A program made the translations under genes and the position numbers. Of a stretch of 13,607 bases of DNA, positions 1 through 6,397 are shown piece after piece. Within the stretch, counting starts at the first letter, position 1. The number at the start of each line of letters is the position of its first letter. The notes under the pieces were generated by a model. It was not told the origin of the DNA. It was given only the letters and a program-made list of their open reading frames with translations, and did not search any database. Origin of the DNA: an uncultured Lachnospiraceae bacterium (lineage in GTDB: Bacteria > Bacillota > Clostridia > Lachnospirales > Lachnospiraceae); assembly GCA_946409475.1 (NCBI GenBank), contig CAMJWQ010000048.1, positions 1-13,607 on the forward strand, read 5' to 3'.

Positions 1-104
1 TATGTCCTCGCTACGCAGAACCGATTTTCTGATCTCAATTTCAGTTTTTTTCGCTGCCTTGACCTTATCTTCATACTGCTTCTGCTTGCCGTTGGGCTAT
101 ACTA
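1..104 (-). pseudogene. Possible N-terminally truncated coding remnant running off the left edge
   Basis: Read on the minus strand, one frame is open from about 104 to the left edge. It encodes a lysine- and glutamate-rich stretch that begins PNGKQKQYEDKVKAAKK and continues through an IEIRKSVLRSED-like segment. That composition is typical of a soluble helical protein, not random translation. In-frame TGA and TAG codons lie just upstream, and no ATG, GTG or TTG start with a ribosome site was found. If real, the gene has lost its beginning, as at a rearrangement or element boundary. I do not recognise the family. A plus-strand frame is also open across the same stretch, so this may be chance. 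Confidence 0.2.
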
Positions 105-115
105 GTCAATAGATA

Positions 116-144
116 TTGCTATTTAAATTAAAAAGGAATAAGAT
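116..144 (+). promoter_or_regulatory. Candidate sigma-70/SigA promoter for the small membrane-protein gene
   Basis: TTGCTA at 116-121 and TAAGAT at 139-144 are separated by 17 bp in AT-rich DNA about 40 nt upstream of the start at 186. Each hexamer matches the consensus at about four of six positions. Spacing and location fit a weak housekeeping promoter, but AT-rich DNA gives such matches by chance. Confidence 0.3.
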
Positions 145-185
145 AAAAGAAGTCCATTAAACAATCTGTCAATGAGGTTCTGTGT

Positions 186-539
186 ATGAATCAGAAGAAA
201 AAATTTTCTTATTTTAACAGGCTATTATTGGTAACAGTTTTCAGCATATCCTTATCCACATGCATAATTCCTACTCCCCTGTTATTGCAGTATGGGATTT
301 TTTCCTCCGTCCTTCCCGAACTAAAAGAAACAGCAGACGAAACAAAAGAAAGCATTAAGGAACTTTCAGCAAAAAAACCTATTATAGATAGATATCAAAA
401 ACATAAGTATATAAATAAATCTATATTACTATATTTTGCAATCCTTATTATTACAATAAATCTAATATATTTATCTTTTAACACGAATCGTATATTCTTA
501 AATACATTAGTTACACTGAGAATTCGCATGGATAATTGA
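186..539 (+). CDS. Small hypothetical membrane protein, two hydrophobic segments
   Basis: 117 residues, family not recognised. A basic start (MNQKKK) precedes a hydrophobic segment at about residues 12-36, which could be a signal anchor or uncleaved signal peptide. The LSTC within it is not a convincing lipobox, because Thr precedes the Cys. A charged, probably helical middle follows (about 45-72, rich in Lys and Glu). A second strongly hydrophobic segment lies at about 78-98, with a short basic tail. The likely topology is two membrane helices with a soluble linker. A GAGG-like ribosome site lies about 8 nt before the ATG, and a weak promoter may sit at 116-144. The next gene follows 68 nt after the stop on the same strand. 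Function unknown; the ORF is short, but composition and signals favour a real gene. Confidence 0.55.
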   Translation: MNQKKKFSYFNRLLLVTVFSISLSTCIIPTPLLLQYGIFSSVLPELKETADETKESIKELSAKKPIIDRYQKHKYINKSILLYFAILIITINLIYLSFNTNRIFLNTLVTLRIRMDN

Positions 540-607
540 AATCTTTGTTTTATAAAAATATATGATTACAAAAGAATTTAAATAGACACCAACAGGAGAT
601 GATTGTT

Positions 608-985
608 ATGTTTGAACAAGATTATGTTATGCGAATTATCCATGAAATCGTACGTACGTTGTTAAAGCTTCTTTTTCATATCGAAAATCCGGAAGATGAA
701 CAACTAATATTGGAAGATGAAAGAACTGCAGAGGATTATAAAAGACTTCTTAATCTGGTTGCGGAAGGAAAAATAAAGGAGGCCGATCATGCTCTTTTTG
801 AGAAATTAAATCTTAATAAAAAAGAGAATTTTCAGATGGCTCTATTATTTTATAATTATATAAATGATTTAGATGACGAAAAGCTTGAGGCAGGAGGATT
901 TTCAAGAGAGCAGGCTAAGGAAGGATTACTTAAGGTTATAAAGCTGTACGGTTATGAAGATTTGGTCGATGTATTTCTGATGTGA
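608..985 (+). CDS. DUF6483-like small cytoplasmic protein
   Basis: Acidic, helical protein of 125 residues from the chosen start. It opens MFEQDYVMRIIHEIVRTLLK and later has the segment NFQMALLFYNYINDLDDE and a C-terminal YGYEDLVDVFLM. This layout, as I recall it, matches the DUF6483 family common in Lachnospiraceae, whose function is unknown. An in-frame ATG also exists at 599, but AGGAG at 594-598 touches it directly. The ATG at 608 has 9 nt spacing and gives the family-typical N-terminus, so 608 is preferred. The protein has no membrane segment or signal peptide. Its length and ending look complete, although the stop codon lies inside a 14-bp sequence repeated in the palindrome downstream. 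It converges with the mannan operon and is probably unrelated to it functionally. Confidence 0.75.
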   Translation: MFEQDYVMRIIHEIVRTLLKLLFHIENPEDEQLILEDERTAEDYKRLLNLVAEGKIKEADHALFEKLNLNKKENFQMALLFYNYINDLDDEKLEAGGFSREQAKEGLLKVIKLYGYEDLVDVFLM

Positions 986-1216
986 CTTTTTCAGATCAGC
1001 TATGCCAAATCAAGCTGTGCAATCAGCCTTCAAGGGTACGAAGGAAAGCATCACTTGCCGGCTTTTCCTCAGACACTGAAAAAGTTGTTAGTTTGCGAAA
1101 GTACAAGGTAGCTATATTCATTTCCATATACGGATTACGAAATCTAAGTATTTCTCCATATGTATATGTCCCTGAATATAGCTACCTTGTACTGCTATAG
1201 GCTGTGACTTTTTCAG
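981..1216 (+). repeat. 14-bp direct repeat TGTGACTTTTTCAG at 981-994 and 1203-1216
   Basis: TGTGACTTTTTCAG occurs exactly at 981-994, spanning the stop codon of the DUF6483-like gene, and again at 1203-1216 in the right arm of the first palindrome. Its core also occurs inverted (CTGAAAAAGT at 1076-1085) in the left arm. It may mark an edge of a small repeat element or a duplicated arm segment. Confidence 0.5.
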
Positions 1217-1285
1217 TGTTCTTCAAAAAAACCGGCAAGTGATGCTTTCTTTCATAGGTCATGGAGGCTGATTTTCAAGGCTGTG
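1011..1285. repeat. Long imperfect palindrome 1 (MITE-like or long-hairpin element)
   Basis: About 275 bp that can fold back on itself. Exact arm pairs are 1045-1061 with 1232-1248 (17 bp), 1073-1085 with 1207-1219 (13 bp) and 1100-1120 with 1173-1193 (21 bp). AATCAGCC at 1021-1028 also pairs with GGCTGATT at 1266-1273. The central loop is about 1121-1172. No convincing gene lies inside, and codon-like frames across it mirror the palindrome. It sits between convergent genes, where non-autonomous transposon derivatives and bidirectional hairpins are tolerated. It could be a miniature inverted-repeat element or a structured RNA; the sequence alone does not decide. No U-tract follows the stem closely enough for a standard terminator. 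Confidence 0.7.
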
Positions 1286-1341
1286 AATGACAATGGAGTG
1301 CTATAAGAGTTCTATTTACAGATAAAGGATTGGAGGAAGTC

Positions 1342-1370
1342 ATTACCGTCAGTAAATACAAAGAGGTAAT
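1342..1370. repeat. Small inverted repeat between the two palindromes
   Basis: ATTACC at 1342-1347 and GGTAAT at 1365-1370 form a 6-bp stem around a 17-nt loop. Flanking bases can extend the stem with a bulge. It lies in the spacer separating the two long palindromes. Weak on its own, listed for completeness. Confidence 0.3.
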
Positions 1371-1394
1371 AGTCTTTATCTTCATAACGTTCAG

Positions 1395-1631
1395 GAGAAA
1401 GACGGAGAAACTCTTACCGGCCGAAAACAATTGAAAATATTTCGTGTCCCGCTTAGAAAAAAGCTCATCCGCAACCCAGGGGCAGATTTCCACGGAGGGA
1501 AATCTGAGGTGATCGCGCCACGGAGGGCGCTGGAACCGACCCGTAAGCCGCCGATACGTAAATCGCTTTTTTCTTAGCGGGACTAGAAATATTTTCATGT
1601 TGCAGGCGGTAAGAGTTTCTCCGTCTTTCTC
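1395..1631. repeat. Long imperfect palindrome 2 enclosing two hairpins with identical ACGGAG loops
   Basis: Arms pair at 1395-1419 with 1607-1631 (25 bp exact), 1433-1443 with 1586-1596 (11 bp exact) and 1446-1464 with 1565-1583 (19 bp, one mismatch). The apical region 1465-1564 is more GC-rich and holds two local hairpins. CAGATTTCC (1483-1491) pairs with GGAAATCTG (1498-1506), and GCGCC (1515-1519) pairs with GGCGC (1526-1530). Both close the same loop, ACGGAG, with the same CC/GG closing pairs. A third ACGGAG lies in the left arm at 1402-1407, and its complement is at 1619-1624. The order of stem, apical hairpins and stem looks like a structured RNA, or a mobile element carrying one. I could not match it to a named RNA family, and the transcribed strand is unknown. 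Confidence 0.65.
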
Positions 1632-1656
1632 TTCACAGCTTAAATAATAGCCACAT

Positions 1657-1668
1657 AGCCGAAAGGCT
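1657..1668. other. Short GAAA-tetraloop hairpin just after the fusion gene
   Basis: AGCC (1657-1660), GAAA, GGCT (1665-1668) form a 4-bp stem with a GNRA loop on the plus strand (UUUC loop on the minus-strand transcript). It is about 30 nt beyond the stop of the last operon gene. There is no U-tract after it in the minus direction, so it is not a convincing terminator. Confidence 0.25.
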
Positions 1669-1695
1669 GAACTGTCGCGCCCCAAAAACCAAAAG

Positions 1696-4005
1696 TTATT
1701 CATGTATTGTCGACATGATCAATTCCATATCCCCCTCTAATACAAACCTGCCGTAGCCCGAGGGCAATATAAAATGATTTCCCTTGTTTATTGATCTGCT
1801 GTCTATTAGACCGTTCCCATCCACTACACTGCATATTAAAAAGGGATACTCCTGTAAAAAATCTACTTTCCCATTAATGTCCGCCTTCCAAATCCTATAG
1901 TAATCATTTTCTATTAATAAATTCATTTGGTTGCCTTGCTGTTCATCGGTTGCTATTATAGATTCTTCTATCGGTTTTGCAGGAACCGTGATCACATCCA
2001 GACTTTCTTCTATTTGCAGCTCTCTTGGCTTCCCGTCCGCAAGCCGGTCATAATCATAGATACGATAGGTAATATCACTATTTTGCTGAATTTCCAGAAG
2101 GATTACCCCTCCCTTGATAGCATGCACCGTACCCGGATCGATCTGAATAAAATCACCTTTTTTTATGGGAACCTTACGTATAAAATCCTCCCACTTTCGT
2201 TCCGTTATCATGTATCGAAGCTCTTCCTTGGTAGCTGCATTATGGCCGATGACCAATTGGGAGTCTTCCTTACAATTTAATATATACCAGCATTCTGTTT
2301 TACCCGGCAATCCCTTATGATGAAGCTTTGCATAGGCATCATCCGGATGTACCTGTATGCTCAGATCTTCTTTTGCGTCAATCATTTTTATTAATAAAGG
2401 GAATCTTTCATAATTACAATGTCCGAATAATCCCGGAAATTCCTGGTAAAGCTCTGAAAGCTTTTTACCTGCATATATTCCCTCTCTAACGGTACAGTCT
2501 CCATTTTCATGGGCACCGATGACCCAGCCTTCTCCCGTATTGTTAAAAGGTACTTCATAATCATATTCTTTCCTTAGCCGGTCACCGCCCCATATGGTCT
2601 TTTTAAATTTCGGTACTAAAAAGAGAATCGGTACGGCCTGTTTATTTATGGACAACGTTTTACCATTTTCTTGAATCATATCCCGATACCAGAAACCGGA
2701 ATCCTTTACAATCCTGGTCTGCGTTGTAAAATCCACATATACCAGTCCAAACCGTTCCCTGTATCCGTAAGTCCATTCAAAGTTATCCAAAAAAGTCCAC
2801 AAAAAATAACCTCTGATATCGCACCCTTCATCAGAAGCTTTTTGCAGCTGCGATAAATAAGCATCCAGAAAATCAATTCTGTTAGGATCATGTACGCGTC
2901 CGTCAGCCGAGACCACATCATGGCAATCCATCCCATTTTCAGTGATATAGATGGGCATATGATACCGTTCATATATAAATTTAACCCCCCAATAAATGCA
3001 CTTCGGTGTCACAGGCCAGTTCATTCCTGTCTTTGCATATCCGAAAGGTCTGCCCACATATTCCGGTTTCCCCTCCTTGCCTGCCCTGACAGAATAACCA
3101 TTATATATATTTTGTCCCATAAAATCCAAGGGCTGATGAATAAGCCGCATATCTTCCTCAGTAATTTCAGGCAGATAATCTTTGAATTTTTTGAGCCCTT
3201 GCCTGGGATAATGACCTGAGAAAACCGGATCACTGAACCAGGAGACATTCCATGTCCAGTTATCCTCCTTTTCATGTAAGGAAAAATAGGTTTCTCTTGC
3301 CGCCTCAATATCCTCTTTACTATTCGTATAGGGATAGGCTACACCACAGGTAGGGGCGTACCCTATTTTAATTGATTTGCATGCATATTTTCTTAAATTC
3401 TTTACCGCCATACCATGAGCCATCAAGGCATGATGTGCGATTTGGAAAGTATCCTTTATGGGCAGCTTAAGCCCCGGGGCATGGATACCCGATAAATGCC
3501 CCAGGCCTATGAAGCATTGCGGTTCATTTATCGTAATAAAATAGGTGACCAGATCCGAGAAGTTTTCAGCCACCACTTTTGCATACTCTCCGAACCATTC
3601 AACAGATTCTTTATTCCTCCACCCTCCTTTATCCTGCAAAGCCTGCGGAAACTCCCAATGGAATAAGGTTAAAAAGGGTTCAATATGGTGCTTCTTCATT
3701 TCTTTAATCATATTGCGATAAAAAAGAATTCCCCGGGGATTAATTTCACCTATTCCACCAGGCAGGATTCTGGCCCAATTCAAGGAAAAGCGGTATGCCT
3801 TTATCCCAAGCAAATGCATTAATGCATAATCACTCTTATATTTATGATAATGATCACAGGCAACAGAAGCGTCCTGATTTTCAAAAATTCCTCCCTGCTT
3901 CTGAAATACATCCCAAACAGTAATTCCTTTTCCGTCATCTGCATCTCCGCCCTCTGTCTGATAGGCACTACCGGCAGCTCCCCAAACAAAATCATCTCGA
4001 AACAT
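1696..4005 (-). CDS. GH1 beta-glycosidase fused to type I mannose-6-phosphate isomerase
   Basis: 769 residues with two complete enzyme domains. Residues 1-448 are a GH1 barrel. It starts FVWGAAGSAYQTEG, has the acid/base Glu161 in TINEP and the nucleophile Glu356 in ITENG, and ends with the DNFEWTYGYRERFGL block. Glu410-Trp411 in that block is the signature of enzymes acting on non-phosphorylated beta-glycosides, not 6-phospho-glycosides. After a linker of only about 10 residues, 458-769 is a short (Bacillus-type) phosphomannose isomerase. It has the entry motif KTIWGGDRL, likely zinc ligands His553 (QVHPDD), Glu571 (KTECWYIL) and His628 (GTVHAI), and catalytic-type Arg648 (ITYRIYDYDR). It converts mannose-6-phosphate to fructose-6-phosphate. 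No internal start with a ribosome site was seen at the junction, and no stop interrupts it. It is the last operon gene, 117 nt after the CE17-type gene. Its ribosome site (AAAAGAG, 10 nt from ATG) is weak. There is no signal peptide, so it is cytoplasmic. The joining is unusual because GH1 does not make the isomerase's substrate directly. Confidence 0.9.
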   Translation of the reverse strand: MFRDDFVWGAAGSAYQTEGGDADDGKGITVWDVFQKQGGIFENQDASVACDHYHKYKSDYALMHLLGIKAYRFSLNWARILPGGIGEINPRGILFYRNMIKEMKKHHIEPFLTLFHWEFPQALQDKGGWRNKESVEWFGEYAKVVAENFSDLVTYFITINEPQCFIGLGHLSGIHAPGLKLPIKDTFQIAHHALMAHGMAVKNLRKYACKSIKIGYAPTCGVAYPYTNSKEDIEAARETYFSLHEKEDNWTWNVSWFSDPVFSGHYPRQGLKKFKDYLPEITEEDMRLIHQPLDFMGQNIYNGYSVRAGKEGKPEYVGRPFGYAKTGMNWPVTPKCIYWGVKFIYERYHMPIYITENGMDCHDVVSADGRVHDPNRIDFLDAYLSQLQKASDEGCDIRGYFLWTFLDNFEWTYGYRERFGLVYVDFTTQTRIVKDSGFWYRDMIQENGKTLSINKQAVPILFLVPKFKKTIWGGDRLRKEYDYEVPFNNTGEGWVIGAHENGDCTVREGIYAGKKLSELYQEFPGLFGHCNYERFPLLIKMIDAKEDLSIQVHPDDAYAKLHHKGLPGKTECWYILNCKEDSQLVIGHNAATKEELRYMITERKWEDFIRKVPIKKGDFIQIDPGTVHAIKGGVILLEIQQNSDITYRIYDYDRLADGKPRELQIEESLDVITVPAKPIEESIIATDEQQGNQMNLLIENDYYRIWKADINGKVDFLQEYPFLICSVVDGNGLIDSRSINKGNHFILPSGYGRFVLEGDMELIMSTIHE

Positions 4006-4122
4006 ATGTAATCTACTCTTTTCTTATATTAATGTAAAATAATTCAGTTCTTTTCGTTCCTTTTTATTTTCTTAGCAATTATGAAAATGAATTCATTGTT
4101 TTCCCATCACACGAAAACATAA

Positions 4123-5238
4123 TCAGTATGAACCGATCACAGAAACCAAATAGAAGGGAAGCCTGCTGTTGGGAGGCATTTCACAGATGCGTATTTCTAC
4201 CTTATGTAATCTTTTCTGTGTATGATGAAGGATAGTCTGAAGAAACAGGCAATCCCCCCAATCTTCATCAAAATCACCGTCAAGCAGAGCAGCATTTTCC
4301 CAATCATCGTCTATTACCGCAATGGCCTTCGGTGCCGGGTGCCGTATTGTTTTACGGTATTGTACTGCTATTCCCGCAGCCTCTATTTGAAAAACGATAT
4401 AAGCATCCTGCTCATCTGCCGTCCATCCCTTTTTAAAAAACTGTGATACGAAATCCTTTTTAGATTGATCGGGAACAAAACCTTCACCGGTATAAACTAT
4501 ATTATCATTCTGATATCTGACTGAATTTTGAAAAGTATTTTTTGTGACAGGAGGCCTGGTTATAAAACAGCGCTGTTCCGTTTCAAATCTTTTGTCATAC
4601 ACCGCTTCAAGAAAACAGGTAATGCTATGGGCAATTAATCCATGTCCCTCATCATTGGGGTGAAGGCCATCCGGTGTAATCCTGCTTTTTTGAATAATTC
4701 CGTTTTCTACCCAAGGGTAAATCCCCCTTTTCATACTGATACAAGGCACCTCATATTCTTTACCTATGACATTATGCCGTCCTTCTGCATTACTTCCGTC
4801 ATCATATTTAACATTATTCAGAATAAGAACCGCCGGCTCATTATCACTGTACAAAATTTTTCTGATCAGTCCTTCAAACGTCTCCAAAAAGTGTTCATTT
4901 TCCCCATCATTAATACTGAACTCCACAATTACAAAATCCGGCCGGTATACCAGCAGATCCGATTGTACACGTGCCACGCCGAATTGTGAATCCGTACCTC
5001 CGACTCCCGCATTGACATAGGTAAGCTCCCGATTCGGAAATTTCTTTTGCCACCATTCAAATACACGATAGGCATAACAGGCTTCCGGCGCAGAAGCAAG
5101 AGAACCCTGGGTAACGGAGCCTCCAATAAAACCAATCGTCAGGCGTTCTTTGTCTTCCGCTTTTCGAAAGAGTTTTTTTAAACGGTACCAATTCCCTCTA
5201 TTCACTACGGCTTTATCCGGGTCAATATTATTTATCAC
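4123..5238 (-). CDS. CE17-like SGNH acetylesterase for mannooligosaccharides
   Basis: 371 residues from a GTG start at 5238, which has AAGGGAG 5 nt away (5244-5250). A TTG at 5265 would add nine residues but lacks a good ribosome site. The first 220 or so residues form an SGNH hydrolase: nucleophile Ser41 in FIGGSVTQG, oxyanion Gly in NAGVGG, Asn110 in FSINDGENE, and Asp190/His193 in TPDGLHPND. Residues from about 225 to the end are a beta-rich domain, like the CBM35-type domain of CE17 esterases. Characterised CE17 enzymes of Roseburia remove acetyl groups from beta-mannan oligosaccharides alongside a CE2 partner, and that partner is the gene just upstream, 35 nt away. There is no signal peptide, so deacetylation would be cytoplasmic, after import. 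The CE17 assignment is by layout and context; the SGNH fold is certain. Confidence 0.85.
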   Translation of the reverse strand: MINNIDPDKAVVNRGNWYRLKKLFRKAEDKERLTIGFIGGSVTQGSLASAPEACYAYRVFEWWQKKFPNRELTYVNAGVGGTDSQFGVARVQSDLLVYRPDFVIVEFSINDGENEHFLETFEGLIRKILYSDNEPAVLILNNVKYDDGSNAEGRHNVIGKEYEVPCISMKRGIYPWVENGIIQKSRITPDGLHPNDEGHGLIAHSITCFLEAVYDKRFETEQRCFITRPPVTKNTFQNSVRYQNDNIVYTGEGFVPDQSKKDFVSQFFKKGWTADEQDAYIVFQIEAAGIAVQYRKTIRHPAPKAIAVIDDDWENAALLDGDFDEDWGDCLFLQTILHHTQKRLHKVEIRICEMPPNSRLPFYLVSVIGSY

Positions 5239-5273
5239 TTTTTCTCCCTTCCGCGTTACAAGCAATTAATTTA

Positions 5274-6356
5274 TCAAGATAACCAAATATCATCTCCTAA
5301 GGATCTTATAAATTCCGACAGTTCCTCCGACATCCTCTCCGCTTCACTTATCCTGATATGCCCATCGGTTCCCATACCATTCCGGCTAAAAAGAAAATGA
5401 AAAACCTTCTCATCGGACAGCTCACCTTTAACCTGTTCAATAGATCTGTCCCATGATAAATCATGACACATGATGGTTGTCATTAGAATAATAACGGCAT
5501 GAGGGTAAACCTTTCTTAAATTTTTAATAAAATGATAATACTGCTTCCTCCAATAATTTGATTTATCGGAATCATAATTTTCCGCCATATAATCTTCCGG
5601 ATGGTTATCATTCTGCCCGATTGCAACAATCACAATATGAGGTCTATATAATGCAAAATTCCAGAGCTTGCTTTCTCCCAGCTCAGGATTATACTGCAGC
5701 TTATTATATACACTTTCCATACCAATGAAATCAGGAGCTCCGAACCAACCCGTATGATCCAGCAATGCAATGCCGCCCTGCGCAATATCATGTATTTCTG
5801 CTTTTAATTTTCTCGCTGTCATCCAGGCAAAGGAATACCAGCTGTTGGAATATTCCCCGTCATGCTCCGGATCGGGTTTACCCGTATAATCCACAGCTTC
5901 CGATACCTCACCGGCCGAAACCGAGTCGCCGTAAACCTCTATTCTCCGTTCCGGTCTGGGTACTGCGGAACTGATTTTAGTATCATATGAAAATACAAAA
6001 CCCAAAAAGCGAAAACTATGACAGGCATCCATTCTCTTAAAAAGCATAAGGGTATGCTCTCCGTCATCCAGATCCTCCGTTAAGGTAAGACAGGCTTTCC
6101 CCTTATTGGGCAGCCTTATTTTCCCCTGCTTTTCATCAATTATAAATCCCAAATAATTCGTCCAATAAGAATTTTTATTCTCAATCATAATTTTACATAT
6201 CCTGCCCGTAAACCTTACGGCTACACAGGAGCAGGGAAACAGGAAAACAGGCTGGTCTTTATCTGTAAAATCAATTCTCCCGCTATATTGTAATTTCGGA
6301 TTATCCGGTGCTATCCATGCTTCATCAGGCCTGATTATAATTTCTGAACTTTCCAT
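5274..6356 (-). CDS. CE2-like acetylesterase (jelly-roll plus SGNH domain)
   Basis: 360 residues from the ATG at 6356, chosen because AGGAG (6364-6368) lies 7 nt upstream. A GTG at 6389 in the same frame has no comparable site. Residues 1-130 or so form an N-terminal beta domain and the rest an SGNH hydrolase, the domain order of family CE2. Nucleophile Ser145 is in VYGDSVSAGEV, a Gly block lies in AQGGIALL, Asn249 in IGQNDNHPED, and Asp331/His333 in GTDGHIRISEAER. CE2 enzymes deacetylate mannans and xylans at the 6-O position and, in the Roseburia pair, work with CE17 so that acetyls at different positions are all removed. Placement between the phosphorylases and the CE17-like gene supports this. 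No signal peptide. The gap from the preceding gene is 41 nt, consistent with one transcript. Confidence 0.87.
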   Translation of the reverse strand: MESSEIIIRPDEAWIAPDNPKLQYSGRIDFTDKDQPVFLFPCSCVAVRFTGRICKIMIENKNSYWTNYLGFIIDEKQGKIRLPNKGKACLTLTEDLDDGEHTLMLFKRMDACHSFRFLGFVFSYDTKISSAVPRPERRIEVYGDSVSAGEVSEAVDYTGKPDPEHDGEYSNSWYSFAWMTARKLKAEIHDIAQGGIALLDHTGWFGAPDFIGMESVYNKLQYNPELGESKLWNFALYRPHIVIVAIGQNDNHPEDYMAENYDSDKSNYWRKQYYHFIKNLRKVYPHAVIILMTTIMCHDLSWDRSIEQVKGELSDEKVFHFLFSRNGMGTDGHIRISEAERMSEELSEFIRSLGDDIWLS

Positions 6357-6397
6357 GATCCATCTCCTATATTTTCCCATCACTCTCACCGTCCCTC

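Noticed and set aside
982..1200. 72-codon plus-strand frame following the DUF6483-like gene
   Set aside because: It is the left half of palindrome 1 read as protein. It starts inside the previous gene's stop region without a ribosome site and resembles no family.
1395..1631. Group II intron, CRISPR array or rRNA/tRNA fragment
   Set aside because: There is no domain V-like hairpin, no reverse transcriptase, no regularly spaced direct repeats, and no tRNA or rRNA signature. The repeats are inverted, not tandem.
1640..1695. Rho-independent terminator for the operon just after the isomerase domain
   Set aside because: Only a 4-bp GAAA/UUUC hairpin is present, and no U-tract follows in the minus direction. 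Termination may depend on the larger palindromes or Rho.
1275..1703. 142-codon minus-strand frame after the fusion gene
   Set aside because: It lies almost wholly in palindrome 2 and its arms, so the translation is an artefact of repeats. It overlaps the fusion stop, has no ribosome site, and has an implausible composition.
2700..3310. Several frames of 60-110 codons on both strands inside the GH1 region
   Set aside because: They are shadow frames of the strongly supported GH1 coding sequence, with no start signals and no recognisable proteins.
4006..4122. Separate promoter or catabolite-repression (cre) site before the fusion gene
   Set aside because: The 117-nt gap is AT-rich, but I found no -35/-10 pair with good spacing and no convincing cre match. 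A promoter is possible but not supported.
6357..6389. GTG start adding 11 residues to the CE2-like esterase
   Set aside because: The downstream ATG at 6356 has an AGGAG at ideal distance. The extension is only the leader containing that site.
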